Source of the DNA: a virus
DNA length: 21,172 bases
Virus record (IMG/VR): IMGVR_UViG_3300037076_000476
Span: 1-21,172 of that record
Strand: one strand, 5' to 3'
Under the pieces are notes generated by a model. It did not search any database. It was given only the letters and a program-made list of their open reading frames with translations, and was not told the DNA's origin. Shown here in pieces: positions 14,571-21,172 of the stretch. The position numbers and the translations under genes were made by a program. Numbering within the stretch: position 1 is the stretch's first letter; each line of letters opens with the position of its first letter.

Positions 14571-15074
14571 GTGATCAATCCGAAAACAATACTTGGCGAG
14601 TGGGTGACTGCGCTCCAGTCCTGCCCGGACTTGGTCGATGCGCTGGACGGCGACGGCGAAAACATCCGTGCATTCATGGAAGGCCTGGCTACCGACAACA
14701 ATCTTCGGTTGGCCATCCTCCAGATGCCGCCTGGCTCGATTCTGGTTGCCTGGAATGGCACCACGCCGCGGCGTCTCACTGGCGGATCACTGCACTTCGC
14801 GCATCGCTTCTCGATCTACTTGCGGGCGCCGGAACAGAATTCCACCGCGACGTATGCCGATCTGTTCTGGCTGCTGGTGAGCGCAATACCAACGGGTGCT
14901 CCATCGTGGGCGTCGCTTCTGCATTTCCAGATCGATCCCGATTGCTACCCAATGGACATGGATCTGCCCTCCGCGCAGCGAAACACGGTGGTGGTGAGCG
15001 CGGACGGGGCGACCCTCGACTATTTCGAAGTTCAGGCAACGCTGGTGGAGCAAGGCAATCCCGGCGGGGAATGA
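14571..15074 (+). CDS. Probable minor tail protein or tail terminator
   Basis: A 167-residue protein. GTG at 14571, 7 bases after the preceding stop, is chosen (M)INPKTILGEWV; ATG 14517 would add 18 Cys-rich residues that overlap the previous gene. Features include helix-forming LQSCPDLVDALDGDGENIRA and strands GSILVAWNGTTPRRL and HFAHRFSIYLRAPE. This alternation and the position before the tail tube gene fit a tail terminator or completion protein (lambda U or Z), but I cannot tell which. Confidence 0.7.
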   Translation: MINPKTILGEWVTALQSCPDLVDALDGDGENIRAFMEGLATDNNLRLAILQMPPGSILVAWNGTTPRRLTGGSLHFAHRFSIYLRAPEQNSTATYADLFWLLVSAIPTGAPSWASLLHFQIDPDCYPMDMDLPSAQRNTVVVSADGATLDYFEVQATLVEQGNPGGE

Positions 15075-15084
15075 GGAGAACGGT

Positions 15085-15240
15085 ATGGATTCAGTTTTCA
15101 TGCGCTCGCCTGAGGGCGAAGTGAAAGAAGTCGAGGCGACCGCGGAAGCACTTTCACCTTTGATGAGCAGCGGATGGCATCAGGTTCCCGCGCCAGCGGC
15201 GGCGCAGAAGCCGGTAGTTGTGGCTGAGGAGGAAAAGTAG
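15085..15240 (+). CDS. Short protein upstream of the tail tube gene
   Basis: A 51-residue ORF starting MDSVFMRSPEGEVKEVEAT, with LSPLMSSGWHQVPAP in the middle and an acidic VVVAEEEK tail. AGGAGA lies 5 bases upstream of the ATG. It fills the gap between the tail terminator-like gene and the tube gene, and its 3' end supplies that gene's GAGGAGG ribosome site. The EVKEVEATAEALSPLMSSGW part resembles short phage proteins that describe a residue-position check; I do not know the function. It is likely a tail accessory component. Confidence 0.75.
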   Translation: MDSVFMRSPEGEVKEVEATAEALSPLMSSGWHQVPAPAAAQKPVVVAEEEK

Positions 15241-15242
15241 CA

Positions 15243-16271
15243 ATGGCAAACATCAGTGAATTGCTGAACGGTTGGGGATTCGGCAAACAGACCGCCATCG
15301 GAACGGCGAATCTGGTCGCCACCATCTGGCGTCACACGAATCTCAATACCAAACCGTGGGCGAAGGTCCCCGTGAACGAGGATGACCGGGCGGAAATCGG
15401 CAAAGGCCACGAGTTCCCGACCCAGCTTTTCAAGTCGCATTACAACATGCCGGCCTACGAGCTCTCGAAGTACGCCTCGTCGGAGTTCCTCGCGTGGGCG
15501 CTGTCCTTCTCCATGGGCAATGTTGTCGTGAGCGGTAGCGGTCCGTACGTTTACACCATCGTTCCGGCCCTGGGAGCGACGAACCCGACCGGCCTGGAAC
15601 TGCCCTACTTCTCGTTCGTGCAGCAGATCCGACCCGGTGGGTCGGCGGTGTTGGACGAAATGCTGGTGGGCTGCGCGGTGAAGGGCTGGAAGCTCTCCAT
15701 CAAGAACTCTCCAGGCCGCGCCAGTGCGATGTGCGCGGTGGAGTGCGTCACCACCGGCCAGTACACTTCGCCCAGCGGCATCACGCTGCCGGCCATCTCC
15801 ACGCCGCATGAATTCAATGCTGGCATGATCAGCACTCTGACGTTCAACGGCATCAACTATCTTACCGGCGGCAGTGCCAAGCAGTTCGTGTCGATGGAAG
15901 CTTCCTGGGAAAACAACTTCCGGCCCGGCTTCTTCCCTGGCTCGGGAGCCCAGGATGGCTACCAGATCCAGGGGCGTTTCGAGTGGGGTGATCGCGCATT
16001 CGCGGTCCAGTTTGTGGTGCGCGTGCAGGCGGGATCGACCGAGTACTCGAACCTGATCAACCTGACCACCGGGACGGCCACGTTCACCATGACCCGCGAC
16101 GCCAACAACTCGTTCACGATGCTCATCCAGAAAATGGGCTTCAACGTCGCCGAACTCGGAAACACCGATGGCATCGTGACGCTCCAGATCACCGGCGTTC
16201 AACTCTACGACCCCACCAACGGGATGGTGACGATGACAATCACCACTCCGCTACAGGGCATCTGCCAGTAG
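15243..16271 (+). CDS. Tail tube (major tail) protein
   Basis: A 342-residue beta-rich protein with GAGGAGG 11 bases upstream. It starts MANISELLNGWGFGKQTAIG, the pattern of siphophage tube proteins that begin with a test for a starting array. Further on are GYQIQGRFEWGDRAFAVQF and TGTATFTMTRDANNSFTMLI. It is followed by chaperone and tape measure genes, as expected. It polymerises around the tape measure to form the DNA channel of a long, non-contractile tail. It is larger than lambda gpV (246), so it may carry an extra domain. Confidence 0.85.
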   Translation: MANISELLNGWGFGKQTAIGTANLVATIWRHTNLNTKPWAKVPVNEDDRAEIGKGHEFPTQLFKSHYNMPAYELSKYASSEFLAWALSFSMGNVVVSGSGPYVYTIVPALGATNPTGLELPYFSFVQQIRPGGSAVLDEMLVGCAVKGWKLSIKNSPGRASAMCAVECVTTGQYTSPSGITLPAISTPHEFNAGMISTLTFNGINYLTGGSAKQFVSMEASWENNFRPGFFPGSGAQDGYQIQGRFEWGDRAFAVQFVVRVQAGSTEYSNLINLTTGTATFTMTRDANNSFTMLIQKMGFNVAELGNTDGIVTLQITGVQLYDPTNGMVTMTITTPLQGICQ

Positions 16272-16280
16272 GAGATTCAC

Positions 16281-16889
16281 ATGGAAATCGAAAAGAAAGC
16301 AGGCTTCGATGCGTCGAAGCCGTTTGTGGTGCCGATCCTGTCGGGCGGCGAGAAGAGTTGCGAGGTGCGGTTCCCCTCGGACGAGGAATGGTGCGCCTGG
16401 GCTCGTGCGCAGCGTACCGTCCGTCATTTTCTCGGGCGCGGGAAGTCGCAGAGCGAAGACGTGGACCTGCCGAAGATCAACGCTGAGTTGTTCGCCAAGA
16501 TCCGCACCGACAAGGACGGCACCGCCTTCGATGATGCCGAGGCCGGCATGGTGATTGGTCGAATCGAGCGTTGCACCGTGGCCGACGTTGAGCGCGAGGG
16601 GATCAACTACCGAATCGAGATGAAGGTCCCCGGCGCGCGCGTGGTTCATGTGCTGCGCATGCCCACCGCCAAGGAGATGCAGGACCATGAGCGGGCTTCG
16701 ACCAGCGTCGTGGCCGCCCGCAGGTCCGTCGAGACGCGCGCGTTCCTGGAGCCGAGCGGTGCGCTCTACGACAAGCTGCACGTCTCGCACGATGGCTATG
16801 CCTGCGCGGTGCCGATTGTGCACAAGTCGGCCGCCGTGTCCGAGGTCATCGCGCAACTGGCAATCGAGGCAGACGAAGACCCGGAATAG
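16281..16889 (+). CDS. Tail assembly chaperone (lambda gpG-like position)
   Basis: A 202-residue protein following the tube gene. It begins MEIEKKAGFDASKPFVVPIL, contains DEEWCAWARAQRTVRHFLGRG and a C-terminal VIAQLAIEADEDPE. The position, the acidic end and the overlapping zinc-ribbon frame match the G and GT chaperones of lambda-like phages, which hold the tape measure before tube assembly. The stop is TAG at 16887. A strong hairpin begins 3 bases later and the -1 frame is open and coding-like beyond it. Sequence similarity to gpG itself is not evident. Confidence 0.72.
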   Translation: MEIEKKAGFDASKPFVVPILSGGEKSCEVRFPSDEEWCAWARAQRTVRHFLGRGKSQSEDVDLPKINAELFAKIRTDKDGTAFDDAEAGMVIGRIERCTVADVEREGINYRIEMKVPGARVVHVLRMPTAKEMQDHERASTSVVAARRSVETRAFLEPSGALYDKLHVSHDGYACAVPIVHKSAAVSEVIAQLAIEADEDPE

Positions 16890-16923
16890 CCACGCCCGGC
16901 GACTGGCCGGAAGAGCCGGGCGT
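16880..16923 (+). promoter_or_regulatory. Candidate -1 ribosomal frameshift site and hairpin
   Basis: A 9-bp perfect stem (ACGCCCGGC at 16892-16900, GCCGGGCGT at 16915-16923) with a 14-base loop starts 3 bases after the chaperone TAG. Just upstream, CCC GGA A allows tRNA-Pro to re-pair from CCG to CCC, 5 to 8 bases before the stem, the spacing known from -1 frameshifts. No classical X XXY YYZ heptamer is present, which lowers confidence. Confidence 0.5.
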
Positions 16924-17305
16924 TCGCTTCCTGATCCGGTCGGTCCTGCACCAGGGCGGGCTGTGTGGGCCTGACGAAGAATGCCCCGACCGCATCTTTC
17001 GCTGCCGCCGGTGTGGGTACTCAGCGCAGGCCGAGTTGGATGGCTGCCCCGCGTGCGGCGCGGACTGGAAGGCCATCGACGTCAGCCATGGCCCCGGCTG
17101 TCCCAAGAACCTGCTCGAAGAGGCGATGGATACCCCCAGCGGCGCATTGGTGCGGCGGTGCTTTCGCATCTTGAACGCCAAGAGCATCGGGCTGACGATC
17201 ACGCTGGCGGATATCACCGAGGAGGAGTTCCGGGTGCTGGAGCTGATCGAAGCGGAGCGACAGGAGCAAATCAAGGCCGGCGACGGCCATTCTAGCCCTC
17301 GGTAG
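16886..17305 (+). CDS. Zinc-ribbon T-like frame without canonical start (probable frameshift product)
   Basis: The -1 frame relative to the chaperone gene is open from 16691. From about 16886 it reads like a real protein: TPGDWPEEPGVRFLIRSVLH, then a zinc ribbon with CRRC and CPAC pairs, ASP/GLU-rich ITEEEFRVLELIEAERQEQI, and a stop at 17303. No ATG, GTG or TTG lies in this frame until TTG at 17036, which would cut the ribbon in half. Either it is joined to the chaperone by a -1 shift, as in lambda G-T, or it starts at the ATA that overlaps the TAG as ATAG, exactly where an ATGA overlap would normally be. The fusion would be about 340 residues. It lies before the tape measure gene. Confidence 0.65.
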   Translation: MATPGDWPEEPGVRFLIRSVLHQGGLCGPDEECPDRIFRCRRCGYSAQAELDGCPACGADWKAIDVSHGPGCPKNLLEEAMDTPSGALVRRCFRILNAKSIGLTITLADITEEEFRVLELIEAERQEQIKAGDGHSSPR

Positions 17306-17324
17306 TAAAGAAAGGAACACAAAG

Positions 17325-17543
17325 ATGGAACTCGTAATCGATCCCGACGTCAAAACCGTTGCTGAGTTTATGCAGGGCCGATTCTCTGCGGCCCGCCTCG
17401 TTGCCGTTGCTAACGGACTAGCCTCAATCGCTCCGCTTCTGTGGGGCCGATATCAGCCAGAGGAAGTCCAGACGCTCCGACTTGCCTGTAATGCCCCTAC
17501 TTCGCTTGATGATCGGCATACACAATCAGGCGCCAACGAATAG
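17325..17543 (+). CDS. Small unknown protein, possibly truncated
   Basis: A 72-residue ORF with AAAGGAAC about 8 bases before the ATG. It starts MELVIDPDVKTVAEFMQGRF and has a helical SAARLVAVANGLASIAPLLW and YQPEEVQTLRLACNA. The last 16 codons overlap the convergent minus-strand gene and read like a shadow (TSLDDRHTQSGANE), which suggests the original end was replaced when that gene arrived. I do not recognise the family. It could be a tail accessory protein. Confidence 0.55.
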   Translation: MELVIDPDVKTVAEFMQGRFSAARLVAVANGLASIAPLLWGRYQPEEVQTLRLACNAPTSLDDRHTQSGANE

Positions 17544-17733
17544 GTTGAGGTGGCGTGTGCTGGTGATGATTCTGCGGCGGGAGTGGCTTGTGTTGCTCCG
17601 AGACAAGTTCGTGTCCGCACGCCATGCAGCGATAGATACCGGAAAACGGAGTTGCATCTCCTGGCTTATGATCAGTGTCGTAAGCCGCGTTATCGCTTTT
17701 CTTTAGATGTTCGCCGTATTTGTACCATGCCAT
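17497..17733 (-). CDS. Small CxxC protein with GIYRCxxCG and PLPPQNHHQH motifs
   Basis: A 78-residue protein on the opposite strand to the tail genes. Motifs are HKPGDATPFSGIYRCMACGH (one CxxC pair), KPLPPQNHHQH and IRWRLIVYA. From memory, this pattern occurs in small bacterial proteins of unknown function, some labelled protein L; I could not verify it. The His cluster and Cys pair suggest metal binding. The start at 17733 is preferred to 17739 because AGGGG lies about 9 bases upstream. It has its own putative promoter and sits as an independent gene inside the tail operon, a typical moron layout. Confidence 0.8.
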   Translation of the reverse strand: MAWYKYGEHLKKSDNAAYDTDHKPGDATPFSGIYRCMACGHELVSEQHKPLPPQNHHQHTPPQPIRWRLIVYADHQAK

Positions 17734-17775
17734 GGTCATTTGCCCCTGTACACTGTCGGAAAAGCCTCAGACCCT

Positions 17776-17794
17776 CATCTCCGTTGGGGAGATG
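17776..17794 (-). promoter_or_regulatory. Hairpin in the leader of the minus-strand CxxC gene
   Basis: CATCTCC and GGAGATG form a 7-bp stem with a 5-base loop, between the putative promoter and the start at 17733. A leader structure or operator is possible. No T run follows on either strand, so a terminator is unlikely. The rest of 17740-17943 holds no gene that I can support. Confidence 0.3.
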
Positions 17795-17837
17795 CGAAAG
17801 AGCGTTCGTTCTTCGGGTCAATGGTCTCACCTTTACG

Positions 17838-17867
17838 ATTATGTAACGACGGCAGGCTTCCCGACAA
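17838..17867 (-). promoter_or_regulatory. Putative sigma-70-like promoter of the minus-strand CxxC gene
   Basis: On the minus strand, TTGTCG (17862-17867) and CATAAT (17838-17843) are separated by 18 bases. The -10 matches TATAAT at five of six positions, the -35 is weaker. Transcription would begin near 17831 and leave a leader of about 100 bases before the ATG at 17733. This supports independent expression from the phage late operon. Confidence 0.4.
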
Positions 17868-17943
17868 CTAGGGCGGCACTCTTTGCTCGCGGCCGCTCCT
17901 TGCTGGGGTAGTAGCTTCCGCGCTTTGTCCCACGAAGGTAAAC

Positions 17944-18402
17944 ATGCCCCGCTTTCAAACCGTCATCAAACGCGCTCGCTTCGTGTACTCGCCCTACACA
18001 GCGACCGAGATGCAGGGCTTCGCGCAGGTGCTGGCGGATGCGATCCGGGCCCGCATCCAACACGGTCAGAACATCTACGACCAGGCTGCCGCTCCGCTGA
18101 AGCCCGGCCAATCAGGCCGCCGTGGTTATCCCGATTACAAGGCGGCGCGAGGCCTCCGGCCAATCCGCGATTGGACCTGGAGCGGCCACACTCTGCGGTG
18201 TCTGAAGGTCCTGACCGCGAACGAGAACCGCGCGGCAATCGGGTTTCTCGACGAGAGCCTTCCTGGCCGGCGAATGACGGCGTCGCAGGTCGCCGCCTTC
18301 AACAACCGACGCGAGGCGCAATGGGGCGTGTCGCCACGCGACCGCCAGGCGGTTCTCACCGCGTTCCAGGCGCGTCCCTTCGTGATGCTCAAGGCAGCGT
18401 GA
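17944..18402 (+). CDS. Phage morphogenesis/tail completion-like protein
   Basis: A 152-residue basic protein between the CxxC insert and the tape measure gene. Segments include MQGFAQVLADAIRARIQHGQ, a Pro/Gly linker, DYKAARGLRPIRDWTWSGHT, LKVLTANENRAAIGFLDE and VSPRDRQAVLTAFQARPFV. The RDWTWSG-HT-RCLKV pattern resembles virion morphogenesis proteins of the gp10/tail completion kind, but I cannot name the family with certainty. GAAGG lies 6 bases upstream of the ATG. The tape measure start follows 1 base after its stop. Confidence 0.75.
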   Translation: MPRFQTVIKRARFVYSPYTATEMQGFAQVLADAIRARIQHGQNIYDQAAAPLKPGQSGRRGYPDYKAARGLRPIRDWTWSGHTLRCLKVLTANENRAAIGFLDESLPGRRMTASQVAAFNNRREAQWGVSPRDRQAVLTAFQARPFVMLKAA

Positions 18403-18403
18403 A

Positions 18404-21172
18404 ATGGCAGACCAAGCGGAACGCGTAATCCTCGAAGCCGAGGACCAGGTCACCCCGATAACGGACAAGGCCAACGCTGCCCTCGACGGCTTTGAGAAGA
18501 AAGCGGAATCGTCGCACGGGAAAGTAATCCGGATTTCGGATCAGACCCGGTCCTCGGTCCAGCGGCTCATCGCCTCCCTTGAAAAGCAGGCCGAGACCTA
18601 CGGCAAGAGCGGTGTGGATCGGCTGATCACCCAGCGGGACCAGCTTCTCCAGCGATATAACCGCGAGCCGCAGGCCATCGACGCGATCACCCGGTCCTAC
18701 GAAAAGATGATCGCCATGGAGGAGAAAGCCGCCCGCGAAGCTCTCGCGGTTAAGGCGGCCAAGGAAGCCGAAGAGGCACTGCGGAAGCAGTCCGAAGCCA
18801 TCACCTCGTTCGGCGACCGTGTGAGCCAGTTCATGGAGAACCCGCTCCAGGGAGCGAAGGGCGCGATCTCGTCTGTGCTTACGGCTCTTGGTCCCTTCGG
18901 CATCGCGGTCACTGCCGGCGCTGCGGTACTTGGCACCATTGCGGCGTCCGCATTCGAGGCCGCAAAGAGCTTGGGGGAATATGGCACGCGCGTGAAGGAC
19001 GCGGAGTTGCGTACCGGCCTGACCGCGAAGGAAGTCGGGCAGTTCGGCTTCGCGGCGCGCGCGGTTGGACAGGACATCTCGATTGTCGAGCGCCTGATGC
19101 GTGGTCTGTCCCAGGCTGCCGACGACAATTCCAGGGAAGGCGAAAAGGCGCGGGCCACCTTGCGCGGAATGGGCATCGATTTTCACACCGCCACGGGAGA
19201 GATGAAACCCACATCCGAGATTCTGACGGAAATCTCCGAGGGTCTGAACAAGCTTCCGGAAGGCCTTCAGCGGGACGCCGCCGCCATGGACCTGTTCAAA
19301 AAGGTGGGCGTGGAGGCGATTCCGTTCATGACGGAACTCAACGAGAACCTGCGCGTTGCCCACGAGCAGGGCTTCGGGCCAACCGAGGAGGACATTCACC
19401 GCTTTGCCGAGTACCAACGCGAAGTGACGGTGCTCGAAACCAAGTGGGACGCGCTGGTCCGCAAGTTCAAAGAAGGGCTGGTCGTCACCGTGACATGGGT
19501 CGGTAAGGGCGTCGATTGGTTCCTAAATAACATCAGCACCGCCGGAGACGATGAACGGCAGCGCCGCGAAGAGGAACAGGCGATGCAGGACGCCGCCGAC
19601 ATTCGGGCGGCGGGCGGCATTGGGGCGAGGATGTCGATCTCCGGTCATCGTCAACAGGTGGCTGACATGGAGCGACAGGCGCCCGAGATCATGAAGAACC
19701 GCGATGCCACCTTGAAGCGCATCGAGGATTTGCGGGCCCAACAGCAAGGGCTGGTCGGCGATTTCGGCATCCTGCAAGCGATTGCGCCCACCCGCGACGA
19801 GGAGGCCCGAGCGAAACGCGCGAGCGAAATCCAGGACCAGATCCAACAGTTGCAGAAGATGCTGCGGGATGCCGAGGCAGCCACCAAGCGGACAGACCTG
19901 CGTGCAGGCAAGGAAGAAACGGATCGGATTCGCGCCCGGTTCTTCGGCACGCACGATGGCATGGAGAAGGCATACGCCGACGCCAAGAAGGATGTCGAGC
20001 GGCTCCAGAAGCAACTGCTCGAACCGGACAAGCCGTTGACGAAGGCTCAGGCACAGGATCTGGGCCAGCAACTCCACACCGCGGAAGCTACCGAGGCACG
20101 CCGCAAGGCGGCATTGGACGCGGTGGCAAAGGGCGCGGAGCAGCTCAAGGATTTCCGTCGCCAGGCTGCCGAGTTCGAAAAGAAGGGCGATGAAGCCGAA
20201 CTCGACGCGATCGGCAAGATCTACTATCAGCGCGACCAGCTTCTGCAGCAGGCCGCGAAGGTGAAGGCTTCGGAATCGGAGATTGCCGCGATCCGCAGGG
20301 CTGCGGACGAGCAGGCTGCCGTGCTCTCGAAAAAGGCATGGGAGGAGTTCGAAAAGTACGCCGACAAGCAAGCGGCCGAGCAGCAGAAGAAAATGCTCGC
20401 CCTCATGATGCCGAGCAAAGAGCAGATGAAGGAGTGGGAGGAAGGCTTCGCCGCGCAGGAGCGGATTGAGGATATCGGAGTCCAGGCGCAGCGCGATGAA
20501 TTGCGGCGGCGCGCTGCGCGGTCCGCGCGCATCGCGGAACTGACTGCCGGCCAGGAAACGCCTATGGCCATGTCTGAGGCCGAAAAGCGGGAGTTGTCGG
20601 CGCGAAAGGAAGAGGCAGCGGCGCATCAAGCCTACCAGATCCGGCTCGATCTGGCCGTCCAGTTGGCGGGCATCGAAGCCGAGCGGATATCGAAAGAAGA
20701 GAACGCGGCCAAGCGCTCCGTCCTGGCGGCGCAGGCGCAGAAGGATCTGTACACGGAAATAGCCCAGGCGCAAGACCAGCTTGAGGAAAAGCAGGCGCAG
20801 CTCCAGCAGAAACGCCAGCAGGAGATCCAGTCGCAGTTCGACAGCCTCCAGAAGCAGGCAGAAAAGCTGATCGACGTTCTGTTCACCAAGCCCAAGAACT
20901 TCGGCAAGGATCTGCTGAGTACGGTCCACGCCGCAGTGCTCAAGCCGGTGACCGAAGCGCTGGGCGGCATGGCGGCGAACGTCCTCCATCCGATCATCTA
21001 CGGCGCGGATGGGCAGGGCGGGCTCGCTGGCGTGTTCAAGGGCGGTAAGCAGGACCCGGTCCGCGTGTCCACCGACCAGAACACCGCCGCGACCATGCAG
21101 AACAGCGCGGTGATGGCGGCGTTGACGGCTATCCTGGCCGCAGGCATGGGAGTGGCTGCTCCATCATTGCAG
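18404..21172 (+). CDS. Tail tape measure protein, 3' end outside the window
   Basis: An open frame of at least 923 codons that runs off the window end. It starts MADQAERVILEAEDQVTPIT, 1 base after the preceding stop. Residues about 155-190 form a hydrophobic Gly/Ala segment (VLTALGPFGIAVTAGAAVLG), followed by a TMP-like region with LRTGLTAKEVGQFGFAAR and MDLFKKVGVEAIPFMTELN. Residues about 400-830 are an almost unbroken coiled coil, rich in Gln, Glu, Lys and Ala. This layout is that of phage tape measure proteins, which set tail length and are ejected with the DNA. No tail tip genes are in view. The ribosome site is weak. Confidence 0.92.
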   Translation, partial: MADQAERVILEAEDQVTPITDKANAALDGFEKKAESSHGKVIRISDQTRSSVQRLIASLEKQAETYGKSGVDRLITQRDQLLQRYNREPQAIDAITRSYEKMIAMEEKAAREALAVKAAKEAEEALRKQSEAITSFGDRVSQFMENPLQGAKGAISSVLTALGPFGIAVTAGAAVLGTIAASAFEAAKSLGEYGTRVKDAELRTGLTAKEVGQFGFAARAVGQDISIVERLMRGLSQAADDNSREGEKARATLRGMGIDFHTATGEMKPTSEILTEISEGLNKLPEGLQRDAAAMDLFKKVGVEAIPFMTELNENLRVAHEQGFGPTEEDIHRFAEYQREVTVLETKWDALVRKFKEGLVVTVTWVGKGVDWFLNNISTAGDDERQRREEEQAMQDAADIRAAGGIGARMSISGHRQQVADMERQAPEIMKNRDATLKRIEDLRAQQQGLVGDFGILQAIAPTRDEEARAKRASEIQDQIQQLQKMLRDAEAATKRTDLRAGKEETDRIRARFFGTHDGMEKAYADAKKDVERLQKQLLEPDKPLTKAQAQDLGQQLHTAEATEARRKAALDAVAKGAEQLKDFRRQAAEFEKKGDEAELDAIGKIYYQRDQLLQQAAKVKASESEIAAIRRAADEQAAVLSKKAWEEFEKYADKQAAEQQKKMLALMMPSKEQMKEWEEGFAAQERIEDIGVQAQRDELRRRAARSARIAELTAGQETPMAMSEAEKRELSARKEEAAAHQAYQIRLDLAVQLAGIEAERISKEENAAKRSVLAAQAQKDLYTEIAQAQDQLEEKQAQLQQKRQQEIQSQFDSLQKQAEKLIDVLFTKPKNFGKDLLSTVHAAVLKPVTEALGGMAANVLHPIIYGADGQGGLAGVFKGGKQDPVRVSTDQNTAATMQNSAVMAALTAILAAGMGVAAPSLQ

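Noticed and set aside
15180-16202. A 340-codon minus-strand frame over the tail tube gene
   Set aside because: Shadow of a well-supported tail tube gene in the conserved late operon order.
17883-18428. A 181-codon + frame overlapping the tail completion-like gene
   Set aside because: Arg/Pro/Ser-rich shadow of the 17944-18402 gene, which has a better start and a family-like pattern.
19523-20989. A 488-codon open frame on the minus strand
   Set aside because: It is the antisense of the coiled-coil part of the tape measure gene. The Leu/Phe-rich translation is what the complement of Gln/Glu/Lys-rich codons gives, and the + frame has clear tape measure features.
1-21172. CRISPR arrays, tRNA or rRNA genes, transposases, integrase or att sites
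   Set aside because: I saw no spaced short repeats, cloverleaf-like sequences, transposase motifs or integrase motifs while reading either strand; by eye, a diverged tRNA could be missed.

Overview
The window is the late (packaging, head and tail) region of a lambda-like siphophage genome, most likely a prophage, in a GC-rich bacterium. Nearly all genes are on the + strand, tightly packed or overlapping. From memory, ParB-methylase fusions next to a DUF3489 protein, and this style of virion gene, fit soil Acidobacteriota or Proteobacteria; no host gene is present to settle this.

Layout. (1) 1-3074: two tandem ParB-like/DNA methyltransferase fusion genes, then a small coding-looking ORF with no usual start codon. 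(2) 3055-3920: two minus-strand genes, a 100-residue unknown protein and a Lys/Ala-rich DUF3489 protein, each preceded by a copy of a 39-bp repeat. (3) 4014-6405: small and large terminase subunits. (4) 6497-8258: a more A/T-rich two-gene insert, an unknown 218-residue protein and an Xre-HTH/ImmA-IrrE metalloprotease fusion. It sits exactly between the terminase and gpW-like genes, which are normally adjacent in lambda. (5) 8400-13333: gpW-like connector, gpB-like portal, S49 head protease fused to scaffold (with four added CHACG knuckles and a Nu3-like internal start), capsid cement protein and major capsid protein. (6) 13336-17305: small head/tail joining and virion proteins, probable tail terminator, tail tube, tail assembly chaperone and a zinc-ribbon T-like frame with no ATG, GTG or TTG near its 5' end. 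(7) 17325-17733: a small + ORF and a convergent minus-strand CxxC protein. (8) 17944-21172: a tail completion-like protein and the tape measure protein, open at the window end.

Functionally, the terminase packages DNA through the portal. The protease and scaffold direct the capsid and cement proteins into a head, the small joining proteins close it, and chaperone, tube and tape measure build a long tail. The methylases probably modify phage or host DNA. The HTH-metalloprotease pair and the minus-strand CxxC gene look like cargo (morons) expressed independently of virion assembly. The best candidate for an undescribed system is the 6497-8258 pair. The most interesting expression signals are a candidate -1 frameshift near 16880-16923, the internal scaffold start at 11126 and the repeated leader at 3373 and 3953.
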